From Candidatus Pacearchaeota archaeon (GTDB taxonomy: Archaea > Nanobdellota > Nanobdellia > UBA10117 > JAFCGA01), in contig JAFCGA010000010.1 of NCBI GenBank assembly GCA_017608345.1, forward strand, positions 1 to 55,710: a stretch of 55,710 nucleotides of DNA, in the 5' to 3' direction. The first letter of the stretch is position 1; every line of letters begins with the position of its first letter. The translations under genes and the position numbers were made by a program. Under the pieces are notes generated by a model. It had not been told where the DNA came from. It did not search any database and saw only the letters and a list, made by a program, of their open reading frames with translations. This document shows, piece by piece, positions 42,155-50,766 of this stretch.

Positions 42155-43510
42155 CTACATTCCCGGAAGCTTCAAACCCTTCCCTTTCATCATCTTTTGG
42201 AGCTGTTTTATATTGCGTCCGCCGCCAATCATCTTAGTCATCTTTTTCATTTGCTTGTGCTGTTTCAAAAGACTTCTTACTTCGGGTTCAGATCTTCCGC
42301 TACCTTCAGCGATTCTTTTGATTCTAGAAGCGTTAATAACTTCGGGATTATTTTTCTCTTGAGGAGTCATAGAGTCCATTAAGTATTTCCAATTCTTCAT
42401 CTTGCCTTCTTGCTCTTTCAAAGCACCTTTTGGAACTTTCATTCCACCCATTCCCGGAATCATATCCATGATTTGACCGAGCGGACCCATTTTTTTCATA
42501 GCTTCCATCTGATCGTATAAATCTTGCAGAGACAAACTCTCTCCTTTGATGACTTTCTTAGCCATCTTTTCAGCGGTTTCTTTGTCAATTGCTGACTCAG
42601 CTTTCTTCAATAGAGTCTCTAGATCGCCCATTCCTAAAAGTCTAGAAACAAAATTCTTCGGCTTGAATTCTTCAATCGCGTCTAGCTTTTCTCCAACTCC
42701 GATAAACTTGACTTTCGCGTCGGTAACTGCGCAAGCTGAAAGAGCTCCACCGCCCTTAGCTGTTCCGTCTAGCTTTGTTATAATAATACTCGTTACTCCA
42801 ACTGAATCATGGAACTTCCGCGCCTGATCTTCTGCAGCCTGACCAATATCGCCTGAGAGAACTAGTAGAACTTCGTCAGGGTTCAAAACTTTGTTTACAT
42901 CTTTTATTTCTTTGATTAGCTCTTTATTTAATGCGTCTCGGCCAGCTGAATCTACAATAACTAGGTCGAACTTCTTGAACTCCTTTTCGTGAGCTTTGAG
43001 AATCTTAACTGGGTCTCGCTCTCTAGCATCGCCGAAGAACTGAACTTTTGTCTTCTCAGCTAGCGTTTTTAACTGATCATAAGCTGCCGGCCGCCACGTA
43101 TCTGTCTGAACTAAAGCGATCTTTTTACCTAGCTTTCGATAATATTTAGCTAATTTTCCTGCTGTAGTGGTCTTACCACTACCGAAAAGACCAACCAAAA
43201 GAAAGATAGTTGGCTTTTTACTGACTTTGATTTCCTCAAATTCCTTTCCTAGAAAATTAGTTAGCTCATCATAGACAATGTTTACAGTATGCTCGCGAGC
43301 AGTTAGACCCTTTGCTGGCTTTTCCTTTAGCGCCCTATCGCGTATTTTCTGAGCGATATCTTTAGATAGCTGAATATTAACATCTCCAGCTACAAGAGCT
43401 TTCTTGATATCTGATGATAGCTGAATGACTGCTTTTTTATCTACAAGGCCGATCTTCGTGATCTTCTTAAGAGCGTCCTTAAGGGAACTTCCTAGCTTGT
43501 CTAATACCAT
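42155..43510 (-). CDS. srp54: Signal recognition particle protein SRP54
   Basis: A GTPase that binds signal sequences and 7S RNA and docks on FtsY (encoded at 51231). It has an N domain (1-90), a G domain with the P-loop GLFGSGKTTTAGKLA, DTWRPAAYDQL and DSAGRD, then a Met-rich M domain from about 300 ending KGKGLKLPGM. The 451-residue length is normal. A CTTTTAAAAAG box lies 26 bases before the ATG. No 7S RNA gene is visible in the window. Confidence 0.96.
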   Translation of the reverse strand: MVLDKLGSSLKDALKKITKIGLVDKKAVIQLSSDIKKALVAGDVNIQLSKDIAQKIRDRALKEKPAKGLTAREHTVNIVYDELTNFLGKEFEEIKVSKKPTIFLLVGLFGSGKTTTAGKLAKYYRKLGKKIALVQTDTWRPAAYDQLKTLAEKTKVQFFGDARERDPVKILKAHEKEFKKFDLVIVDSAGRDALNKELIKEIKDVNKVLNPDEVLLVLSGDIGQAAEDQARKFHDSVGVTSIIITKLDGTAKGGGALSACAVTDAKVKFIGVGEKLDAIEEFKPKNFVSRLLGMGDLETLLKKAESAIDKETAEKMAKKVIKGESLSLQDLYDQMEAMKKMGPLGQIMDMIPGMGGMKVPKGALKEQEGKMKNWKYLMDSMTPQEKNNPEVINASRIKRIAEGSGRSEPEVRSLLKQHKQMKKMTKMIGGGRNIKQLQKMMKGKGLKLPGM

Positions 43511-43541
43511 ACTAGACTAGTTTAATCGTCCTTTTTAAAAG

Positions 43542-44681
43542 TTATTTATGTGCGGGATTTGCAACTTTTCCGAGAAATAGAATATTACGCTTTGAATCCT
43601 GTAAAAGATAGATAAATGGATGATCTGCTCTGAAAGTTGGTGTTCGGAAGCCTCCGCCGCGCATAGTTAGCATCATGCCAGTTGCTGCCGCAGCTTCAGT
43701 ACCTTCCTCGTTTACGTCAATAAATGCCTTATGCACTGCATCGCTTAGATATAGATCAAGTGAGCCATCCATTCCAGAGAAATCAGAATTTCCTCCGAAC
43801 GCAGACTCCATTCCTAATTGTTTTAGAGTATCTGAAATATTATAAGCAGTTTCAAGCCGGAACTTTGGTAAGTATATGTTTACCTTAGTCGTAAATAGAT
43901 CTCTCCATTTAGATAGATTCTCGGAAGTTAAGGCATTCTCAAGCGAAGATAGCCCGTCTTTTTCTCGCGGTAGAAGAATCATCATAGACATACCAAATCC
44001 CTTATAATGCATTTCTAATACTTGATGGGTTGGGAAATCACCATATTTGAAATGGCTAGGATTACTGATGAGCCGCATCGTAGGAACTTTCGTTACTTCA
44101 CCATTAGCTAGATAGAAATCTTCTGATTTAGTGTCTTTCTTATCAAATTGAGTAACCCACTTTCCCTTGAAGTAGATTGCATTTGTAAGTACTAAGCGAG
44201 TTAAGGAGTTAATTGCTGCTGGGGAAATTAAGTTCTGAATCTTGTGATTGGTGTTCTCTTCGACCCAATCATTGATCTGCCTACTTGCTCCGTAGGCATC
44301 TGAAAAGTCTAAATTATTAGCTTCTCCGAAATAGAAATTTGCTATTTTGTTTAAGAATTCTGCTTTGAACGGATATTTCTTCTGAGCCCATAATGCATTC
44401 GCTATACGAAGGTCATATTTGCTGGAGCTATTCATCTGATTAAGAATTAGTTTGAATTGTTCACTATTATTTCCCTCCGGCAAATGCAGTACTGAGCGCA
44501 TATCTTCCGCAGTTTGCTCTCTTGCGCCTTCGTATGCCATTCCGAGAGCTACGAATATACTGAATGGCGAAAAAGATACGTTCTCACGTGGATTTGGATT
44601 TAGTTTATGATACAGATCAATACCGAGTTGATTATTCCCATCTACTATTGGTTTCTCAGCTGGACCAACAAATTGTCTCAT
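43542..44681 (-). CDS. Serpin (serine protease inhibitor)
   Basis: A complete 379-residue serpin. The shutter/breach motifs NVSFSPFSI and LVLTNAIYFKGKW are seen, along with KAFIDVNEEGTEAAAATG. The C-terminal FRADHPFIYLLQD and ILFLGKVANP complete the fold. The hinge EEGTEAAAATG is intact, which predicts an inhibitory serpin. Counting 17 residues from its first Glu puts Arg at P1 (MMLTMR-G), suggesting a trypsin-like target. No signal peptide is seen, so it may act inside the cell or leave by another route. Confidence 0.93.
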   Translation of the reverse strand: MRQFVGPAEKPIVDGNNQLGIDLYHKLNPNPRENVSFSPFSIFVALGMAYEGAREQTAEDMRSVLHLPEGNNSEQFKLILNQMNSSSKYDLRIANALWAQKKYPFKAEFLNKIANFYFGEANNLDFSDAYGASRQINDWVEENTNHKIQNLISPAAINSLTRLVLTNAIYFKGKWVTQFDKKDTKSEDFYLANGEVTKVPTMRLISNPSHFKYGDFPTHQVLEMHYKGFGMSMMILLPREKDGLSSLENALTSENLSKWRDLFTTKVNIYLPKFRLETAYNISDTLKQLGMESAFGGNSDFSGMDGSLDLYLSDAVHKAFIDVNEEGTEAAAATGMMLTMRGGGFRTPTFRADHPFIYLLQDSKRNILFLGKVANPAHK

Positions 44682-44744
44682 TTTATAGCAGTGAAGAGCA
44701 ACTCTTAAAAGGATTTTGGAAACTTAGATTGTTGCTAAGCTTGC

Positions 44745-45191
44745 TTAATCTCTAAAAACATATTTACCGTTTTTTTCATAAATAACTCTCCCAAAAAATC
44801 GTTCTCCTTCTTCGTATAGTGGAGACATATAAGCTTGATTTAGAATATCAGCTACTCTGTCCGCCGCCTCGTTGTTTGTTGAATCTGGCAGTCTTGCTCG
44901 CATAAAATATTTGCATCCGAGAACCAAAAGAATTGAAAATGAAGTTTTTTCTGATAGCATCGTTGATCTTTCATGACCTGCTTTAATCGATTGTGAGCTA
45001 AGAGTTTGCAATTCCTTGCCAAGCTTTGAATTCCAATCAACGCCTTCAGTTAATAATAATTCTAATTTTTGGGGTGTTCCAATTAAGTCTCGAATAAAGA
45101 GTATCTCTGCTCCGACGTCTTCTTTTGATGCACTGCAATCGAAAATTGCATACGCTTCTCCGACTTTTCTATCTATATCTTGATATTTCAT
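44745..45191 (-). CDS. Unknown partner of the SLOG-like gene
   Basis: A 148-residue soluble protein, mainly helical, unknown to me. It has no membrane segment or metal motif. It starts two bases after the stop of the upstream SLOG-like gene, so the two are one transcript and probably act together. Confidence 0.55.
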   Translation of the reverse strand: MKYQDIDRKVGEAYAIFDCSASKEDVGAEILFIRDLIGTPQKLELLLTEGVDWNSKLGKELQTLSSQSIKAGHERSTMLSEKTSFSILLVLGCKYFMRARLPDSTNNEAADRVADILNQAYMSPLYEEGERFFGRVIYEKNGKYVFRD

Positions 45192-45193
45192 TA

Positions 45194-46081
45194 CTATCTA
45201 AACTTCCTTTTCGGAGACATTTTTTGTCTGCAGACCTGAGTAGCTACACTTCTAACATCCGAGAAAATCGCATCCCATATATCTCCTTCACTAGATCTAG
45301 TGAGCAGAACACTTGCATATGAAAAGAAAGATAGATTTCTCCCCATTGCTGCTGCGGCATTATCCACTCTGGTTATTCCATTTTCATCTGTGACTGTAGC
45401 GGGCACACCTCCAGTTTTAGAAAGAGAGTTAAGTACATCAATGAAATGGATTCGTTTGTTATATACACAAGCTGCGAGTACGTCATGCTGAAGTGCTTGT
45501 TCACGTCCGCCAGTACATATCAGTAAATCGAGTGTTTGTATGTACCTATCTGCGTATTCTTTCTCATCTGTACCTACATAAACTGGTACGCTATCATCAT
45601 CAACATATAGCATGTATCTGGGGCAAGAAAAACCAAGAGGGACTAAATTATATTTCTCTGCTACGTCTTGGATAGCGCCGTCAATTCCCATATATGTGGC
45701 GCCATGAATAAGTCGGAGCTCTGCTCCTCTGAATTTATCTTTGAGATGATGAATTGTTTCATCTAGTATTGCCTTGCAAGCTTCTTCATATGCTCCTTTC
45801 TCTACGCCGTATCTCCTACATTGCTCATCAGATATCATCGAATAGCCATTCATAGAGATAACAATTTTATCAGGGTGTTCCACATGTATTTTGACTGCTT
45901 CATCATAATCTGTGGATAAAAATATAGGTTTATTATGGAATGTTTTTTGATATATGCGTTTCTCCATAGGATCAGATGGATTAAGGCAAGTCGCTCCAAA
46001 GTCTAGACTACTCGGTGCATTGAGCGCTGTGACTAAAAAAGAGCCGTCTCCCTTTTTCTCGATCTTATCTGTTAAAGTCAT
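45194..46081 (-). CDS. Rossmann-like protein, possibly SLOG family
   Basis: A 295-residue cytoplasmic protein. The middle shows a nucleotide-binding Rossmann pattern: LRLIHGATYMGIDGAIQDVAEKY, GFSCPRYMLY, YADRYIQTLDLLICTGGREQALQHDVLAA and a following KRIHFIDV. The GATYMGIDGA and CTGG..Q.L.HD segments resemble SLOG/LOG proteins, which bind or cleave nucleotide ligands. The assignment is by eye. It forms a two-gene unit with the 148-residue protein. Inverted repeats in the upstream region may be regulatory. Confidence 0.55.
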   Translation of the reverse strand: MTLTDKIEKKGDGSFLVTALNAPSSLDFGATCLNPSDPMEKRIYQKTFHNKPIFLSTDYDEAVKIHVEHPDKIVISMNGYSMISDEQCRRYGVEKGAYEEACKAILDETIHHLKDKFRGAELRLIHGATYMGIDGAIQDVAEKYNLVPLGFSCPRYMLYVDDDSVPVYVGTDEKEYADRYIQTLDLLICTGGREQALQHDVLAACVYNKRIHFIDVLNSLSKTGGVPATVTDENGITRVDNAAAAMGRNLSFFSYASVLLTRSSEGDIWDAIFSDVRSVATQVCRQKMSPKRKFR

Positions 46082-46089
46082 CTTCTAAT

Positions 46090-46104
46090 GAGTATTATTT
46101 ACTC
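46090..46104. promoter_or_regulatory. Possible operator upstream of the SLOG-like gene
   Basis: GAGTA and TACTC form an inverted repeat around five A/T bases, 9 bases upstream of the ATG at 46081. A further GAGTA lies at 46113. The position would overlap the transcription start of a leaderless mRNA. Confidence 0.3.
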
Positions 46105-46169
46105 TTAATTAGGAGTATTTTCAAGCATTTAAAACCCTTTGGATGGCCGCCTAATTCGAGATCAAAACC

Positions 46170-46193
46170 TTTATAAAATCACTTTATAGTGAT
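46170..46193 (+). promoter_or_regulatory. TATA box with adjoining palindromic operator
   Basis: TTTATAAAA (about 46170-46178) is directly followed by a perfect inverted repeat ATCACT-TTAT-AGTGAT (46178-46193). The ATG is at 46202. The palindrome sits between TATA and start, where a bound repressor would block transcription. Confidence 0.5.
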
Positions 46194-46201
46194 ATCATAA
46201 T

Positions 46202-46651
46202 ATGAAACTAGAATGTAGATTGGTTGACGCAAATTTGAATTACTTGGACGGCGGAACTCCTATTTTATATTCCTTGGGACAAGAAGGATTTGAACCCGGA
46301 AGAACTTGGTATTCTGGTGTGTTTATTGCAAGAGATCCGATGAGATCAAACCTTGGTTATCCTGTTCCTATAGTCTTGCTTAATACTCATAAGAGCGTAT
46401 GGACTGAAGATGGATTAGATCATACTAATTTTGCAGGTGATGTCTATATACTTCCTTCTGATTGGCATTCAAGAGAGCTTACAGCTGAAGATATTGTGGA
46501 TCTAAACAGCGGATGGAAATCAGCAGAAAGAAAGGAAGTTGATATAGCGGAGATCACAAGAGATCTACCTTTGATTTATGAGAAATATGTTGCACCTGAT
46601 TCTGAACTCGTAAAATCTTGCATCAATGATCCCATAAGGGGCGCAGTTTAA
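46202..46651 (+). CDS. Unknown protein under a palindromic operator
   Basis: A 149-residue soluble protein I do not recognise. The N-terminal half is beta-rich (EPGRTWYSGVFIARD, PVPIVLLNTHKSVW); the C-terminal half is helical and acidic. No membrane segment. The operator-like palindrome at its promoter suggests regulated or self-regulated expression. Confidence 0.55.
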   Translation: MKLECRLVDANLNYLDGGTPILYSLGQEGFEPGRTWYSGVFIARDPMRSNLGYPVPIVLLNTHKSVWTEDGLDHTNFAGDVYILPSDWHSRELTAEDIVDLNSGWKSAERKEVDIAEITRDLPLIYEKYVAPDSELVKSCINDPIRGAV

Positions 46652-46677
46652 AAAAAAGCTAGAGTCGAAGCTCTAGC
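46650..46677 (-). terminator. Hairpin plus T-run terminator
   Basis: On the minus strand a 7-base stem GCTAGAG/CTCTAGC with a 6-base loop is followed by eight T residues. It lies 8 bases after the stop of the RyR-like gene, so it has the shape of an intrinsic terminator for that gene, between two convergent genes. Confidence 0.6.
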
Positions 46678-46684
46678 TCGTTTC

Positions 46685-47152
46685 TTATTTGTTCAAAGAG
46701 CGCCAGTTTGCTCTGTAGATGTCCGTTGCTCTTATTACAATGTCTCTGTCTTTTTTCTTCTCTTCTTCTGGAAGCTCTGCGTATGGCTTTAGTAAGCCAG
46801 CTTCTTCAGCCCAGCTTTCGTCTTTGTGTCTTTGTATCCAGGCATCGTGGACCTTAGTGCTTGCGTGTTCCATGTACTGCTCGTTTAACCAAGATCTTCG
46901 AAGCATCAGGCCGTGCACAGTCTCCATTGCAGAGTGCGCTGATTCTCGGTTCTCTTGCTGCCAGTTAGCAGGTAAGCTAGCGTACTGCGTATTAGCTATG
47001 TCTACTTGATCTGTTTCATGCTCTGAGATCCAAGCTTCGTCAGAAGTAGTTTTCCAGCGGGGCTCGTATACTCCTTCTTCAAGTTTACGAGGGGCTCGCC
47101 ATGATTCATGGAGTTCGCTTGCCAGCTGTTCTGCTAGTTGTTCTAAGCTCAT
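46685..47152 (-). CDS. RyR-domain-like protein
   Basis: A 155-residue soluble helical protein. The start at 47152 is set by a near-perfect GGAGGTGAT six bases or so upstream; longer starts would run through this site. The C-terminal part (VHDAWIQRHKDESW...PYAELPEEEKKKDRDIV) matches the RyR repeat pattern 'iH..W......PY.eL.eeeK..DR'. The N-terminal part (LAEQLASELHESW) looks like a second, degenerate unit. RyR-like domains in prokaryotes are often linked to nucleotide signalling or phage genes; the role here is unknown. It is divergent from the phosphoribosyltransferase gene. Confidence 0.6.
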   Translation of the reverse strand: MSLEQLAEQLASELHESWRAPRKLEEGVYEPRWKTTSDEAWISEHETDQVDIANTQYASLPANWQQENRESAHSAMETVHGLMLRRSWLNEQYMEHASTKVHDAWIQRHKDESWAEEAGLLKPYAELPEEEKKKDRDIVIRATDIYRANWRSLNK

Positions 47153-47321
47153 GTTATCACCTCCGATAATACTACCTGAAGGTGGGCATAAGAACATTTG
47201 TTGTAAGTTTTTTAACAACAAAGCAATTTAACCAGCGGGCGAGAGGTTTTAGTAGAATTTTTTAGAAGATCATATTCTCGAGCACCATCAATTTTATAAA
47301 TCTTACACAAATAAGCGAGGA

Positions 47322-47891
47322 ATGGTTCGTTTTCCGAAGATCGAAGAAGCTATTCGATCTGCAGATACTGTGCAGCTACGCTGTCTTGATGCTGGACCAT
47401 ACGATTCTAAGATTCTTCAATTCGGAGAGAGAGGGAGTTATATTGGCAGCGAGCTAAGAAATGAAATTATTACTGGCCTCTGTGATTCAATACGATGCCA
47501 GCCTCTCGGGTTTGATTATATTGTTTCTCCTGAGCCAGGAGGAAATCAATGGGGATTATTAGCTGCCGATAGATTAGACAAGCCGCTGAATATTCTGCGA
47601 ACTACAATGAGTCACCTTGAAGGAGAGTATTATCTACCCCGTAGCAATGGATTTTTAGAGAAACTTTACTTTAATAATTTCGAAGAAGGAAACAAGTTTG
47701 TGGTTGTGGATACGATCGCTAATACTGGCGAAACTCTTGAGACGATCTTTATGGCTGCACAGAGGTTGCAAGTTGAGTGCGTAGGAGTTCACTTGATTTA
47801 TGCTAAGACTGAGGAATATAAGAAGCTGCAGGAGCGATTCGGAGTTCCGATCAATGCGCTAGTTTATCAGAGCGAGCTAGAGAATAGCTGA
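47322..47891 (+). CDS. Phosphoribosyltransferase
   Basis: A 189-residue type I phosphoribosyltransferase. The PRPP loop is FVVVDTIANTGETLETIF (about 126-143), with the hood/flexible-loop region before it and YIVSPEPGGNQWGLLAADRL as the N-terminal pyrophosphate loop. The pattern is nearest to orotate or adenine phosphoribosyltransferases, but the acidic pair usually written DD or ED in the PRPP motif is reduced to VD. The base specificity is not readable. GAGGA just before the ATG may aid initiation. Confidence 0.78.
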   Translation: MVRFPKIEEAIRSADTVQLRCLDAGPYDSKILQFGERGSYIGSELRNEIITGLCDSIRCQPLGFDYIVSPEPGGNQWGLLAADRLDKPLNILRTTMSHLEGEYYLPRSNGFLEKLYFNNFEEGNKFVVVDTIANTGETLETIFMAAQRLQVECVGVHLIYAKTEEYKKLQERFGVPINALVYQSELENS

Positions 47892-47931
47892 CTCTAGTAA
47901 GGTTCTTAAGTTATAAGGATATTAATATTAA

Positions 47932-48483
47932 ATGAAGAGAATCTCAATTGTGATCGTAGTGATTAGCATACTTTTATTTTCCGGTTGCATACAGCCAGAT
48001 CTGGATGAGGATTTCCGGGATTTCCAAAACTTGCCCGGTGCTTTTAAACATTCTGTATTCCTAGACGCGCTAGAATCTAGGGAGTATCCCGACCGGATGT
48101 ATTATAACATCTTTAATGAGCTGAACTGGCCGGGAACAAGACCGTCTATTGAATGCATAGCAAATAAAGAGACTGCTGAATGTCTCTATATTCATAGCAT
48201 CCTTAATAGTAACTTGGATTTGTGTGAGAAATTTCCCGAACAAAAAGAAGCTCTGAGTTGCGGCAGTCCAGGTTGCAGAAATGTAACGGTTTATTATCGC
48301 GATTCTTGTAAGGCTTACACGCGAGCTTATGCTCATTATGCTGGCGCGCAGGATAAATTAGCTTTCTGCAACGCATTTGAAGAAGACTATATAACTCGCT
48401 CATGCATTATTTATACCTGCGGATCAGAGTTCTTAGATAAGCCTGCGGCGTGTGAGAATATAGATATTAATGATTATATCTAA
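47932..48483 (+). CDS. Putative lipoprotein rich in cysteine
   Basis: A 183-residue exported protein. Signal sequence 1-18 ends in a lipobox-like LLFSGC, which suggests lipid attachment at Cys19. The mature part has about 12 further Cys, such as SCGSPGCRN and CNAFEEDYITRSCIIYTCGS, probably paired in disulfides. No family is recognised beyond archaeal Cys-rich lipoproteins. It has its own TATA-like region. Confidence 0.7.
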   Translation: MKRISIVIVVISILLFSGCIQPDLDEDFRDFQNLPGAFKHSVFLDALESREYPDRMYYNIFNELNWPGTRPSIECIANKETAECLYIHSILNSNLDLCEKFPEQKEALSCGSPGCRNVTVYYRDSCKAYTRAYAHYAGAQDKLAFCNAFEEDYITRSCIIYTCGSEFLDKPAACENIDINDYI

Positions 48484-48563
48484 GATTTACATGACTTTAA
48501 GGTATAATAGCCTCAACTAAACAATATCGGAACTTTTTTAAAGCCAGATTTGCATTTTTTCTT

Positions 48564-49628
48564 ATGAGAAAAAGCTTATTACTGACGCTTATTTTTATAG
48601 CGCTAGTCTTAATTGTAGCTAGCCCGGTGGCAGCTAGAGAAACGCCACCTTCTTTAGTTACTTTTGCAGGTGATGCTGGACCGTCAGATGTAATTCTCGG
48701 AACAAATATTGCTGTAAAATTGAGAAATTTGGGATATGACCCTATACCCGCCATGACTTTAGCTGAAGTAGACTTATCTGATATTGCAGATAAGGTCGTT
48801 ATTGTTGTTTACGAAGGAGATGTTCGAATCGTAATCGGAGAAGACGCAACTTCTGAACATGCTGTTTTTGCTACGAATGTAGCAGATATGCTAGATGACA
48901 TGGGCGTTGAGAATGAGGCTATTTCTAGCTATGAATTTGATAGTACTGATTTGAATGAGTTATTTACTGGCGAGCCTGAATTTGAGGCGCTCTTAGCAGC
49001 GGGGGATGATAGCCCAACTGGCGATATAATTGTGTTAACTAATCTAGCTGTGAAATTATACGGGCGCGGCTTTGTAAATGTTCAGCCAGATAATTTATTT
49101 AGTGATATTAATCCTCAGCAGCTAAATAAGAAAGTCTTAGTAGCGGTGTGTAATAATCGGGGATTAGTAATAATTGGAGATAATTTTGGTACGAGACATA
49201 CGCTTTTCGCGTCTCATGCTAGCGATGCCTTGGATGATTTGAATGTAGATCATCAAGTTATTACTAATTATGATATAGATAGTAGTAATGTTTTAGATTT
49301 ATTCGGAGTTGATAGTTGTTCACCCGATGGATCCGATAGTTCTGATCCCGCCGGTCCAGATGATGTTGCTGATGATTCAACGTTAGATGATGAGCCACAA
49401 ATACCTGCTTGCAATGGATGTATGAAAAATAACAATTGTCTTCCAATCGGCTACCGCGAAGACGGAGAATACTGCTCAGCAAGCGGAGGATTTGTTCCTC
49501 AGCAAGTAGCAGATAATTATTGCCAAAATAATTTTGAATGTTCAAGTAACTTATGTATTAGTAATGCGTGTGTTAGCGAAGGCTTATGGCAGCGATTTTT
49601 AGATTTTATATCTAGTTGGTTTAGCTAA
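48564..49628 (+). CDS. Secreted S-layer-like protein with internal duplication and Cys-rich end
   Basis: A 354-residue protein with signal peptide 1-24 (cleavage after VAA). Two tandem alpha/beta domains (about 30-130 and 150-250) share the motifs 'D(V/I)I..TN(I/L)AVKL', 'I(V/I)G(E/D)......H..FA......LDD' and a '(I/T)..Y(E/D)(F/I)DS' end. They resemble archaeal S-layer substrate-binding-like repeats. An Asp/Ser-rich linker leads to a Cys-rich knot (NFECSSNLCISNACV). The last residues LWQRFLDFISSWF form an amphipathic helix that may attach to the membrane surface. TATA box at 48533-48543. Confidence 0.7.
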   Translation: MRKSLLLTLIFIALVLIVASPVAARETPPSLVTFAGDAGPSDVILGTNIAVKLRNLGYDPIPAMTLAEVDLSDIADKVVIVVYEGDVRIVIGEDATSEHAVFATNVADMLDDMGVENEAISSYEFDSTDLNELFTGEPEFEALLAAGDDSPTGDIIVLTNLAVKLYGRGFVNVQPDNLFSDINPQQLNKKVLVAVCNNRGLVIIGDNFGTRHTLFASHASDALDDLNVDHQVITNYDIDSSNVLDLFGVDSCSPDGSDSSDPAGPDDVADDSTLDDEPQIPACNGCMKNNNCLPIGYREDGEYCSASGGFVPQQVADNYCQNNFECSSNLCISNACVSEGLWQRFLDFISSWFS

Positions 49629-49690
49629 CGATAAGGAATAAGCCTACGAACCAAAGCTTTTTTAAAAGAGTATACTACTCATTAATAGTT

Positions 49691-50620
49691 ATGATAAGAA
49701 AAAGAGTAATCGAGGTTCGAACTAGGACTAGAAATATACCTAGAGTTCGAGCTATTCCTGAATTAATAAATGCAGATGGAACTAATGAACAAGCAGAGTT
49801 CGTACGATACTTGCAAGGCGCGCTATATTGGCAGCTGCCGAGAAAATTTAATGAGAGACTAAGAAGCAAGGTTGATCGAGTTATCCTCGGCGCTTCATCA
49901 AGTTACTTAGCAAAAGACATTGGTGCATATAGTATTAAGGGCAGAAAGGTCTATATTTCTTCAGATGTTTTATCCGCTAATGATCCGCAGCTTATCGCAG
50001 AGGTCTTTTACTATGAGTGTGGTCATCCATTACTTAATCGGCTAAATATCTTACGCGGAATAGACGATAAGACCTCCGCAGAGTTCTTAGTACATTATTC
50101 ATTTAATGATAGCTTACTATTCAATAGATCAAAGGACCTGTATCAAGAGTATGCACCAGCAATGCAGGTCTTACTCGGAGATAATACTGGATTTGTAGCG
50201 GAAAATACACAAGCAGTATTAAAGAGAAAAGAGGAATGGTACAAACGACTAGGAAAAGAGTTGTGCGGCATTTGTGGGATAGAGCTACCTGCGAAGTGGG
50301 AAACCGAAATAAGTCCTAGTTTAAGAGAACTATATCCTTATGTAGATGAGATGGTTGAGGCCTATAACGCTGGAGCTGGTCCTTATGGTAAGTTCCGTAT
50401 CAAGAGAAATATCGATGAGATGGAAGATACATTGAACTGTCCTGTAAGAGATTTCTCGGGTTGTGTTTCTGATATTCCTTACGAGCTTGCTGAAGAAATC
50501 GGAAGGAGAACAGGTATCTATTTACGCTCCCATTTAATGACGCCTAAAAATGATGTTCTTTATACCCTCAAAGAGATTTTAGCGAGAGATCTGAGATTTG
50601 ACATTGGACACCCTCTTTAG
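49691..50620 (+). CDS. Unknown protein with degenerate HExxH-like motif
   Basis: A 309-residue soluble protein. Basic N-terminus (MIRKRVIEVRTRTRN). Near residue 111 the segment VFYYECGHPLLNRL is laid out like a zinc-protease HExxH helix, but the first His is Tyr. A CGICG pair lies near 195. It could be an inactive metalloprotease relative or the resemblance may be chance. The promoter CTTTTTTAAAAG at 49657 is 28 bases upstream. Family unknown. Confidence 0.55.
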   Translation: MIRKRVIEVRTRTRNIPRVRAIPELINADGTNEQAEFVRYLQGALYWQLPRKFNERLRSKVDRVILGASSSYLAKDIGAYSIKGRKVYISSDVLSANDPQLIAEVFYYECGHPLLNRLNILRGIDDKTSAEFLVHYSFNDSLLFNRSKDLYQEYAPAMQVLLGDNTGFVAENTQAVLKRKEEWYKRLGKELCGICGIELPAKWETEISPSLRELYPYVDEMVEAYNAGAGPYGKFRIKRNIDEMEDTLNCPVRDFSGCVSDIPYELAEEIGRRTGIYLRSHLMTPKNDVLYTLKEILARDLRFDIGHPL

Positions 50621-50766
50621 TAGTTAGTGATTAGTTCGCTTGCAAGCACTCTATTTTCTGTAAGCGTTAATTAAGAGTAATTACAAATGATATTCTTAGA
50701 GTCAGGGTTTCTTGATATGTTCCCGCTAGCAGAAACTTCTTAAGGTTTTTGTTGCTATTCGATAGT

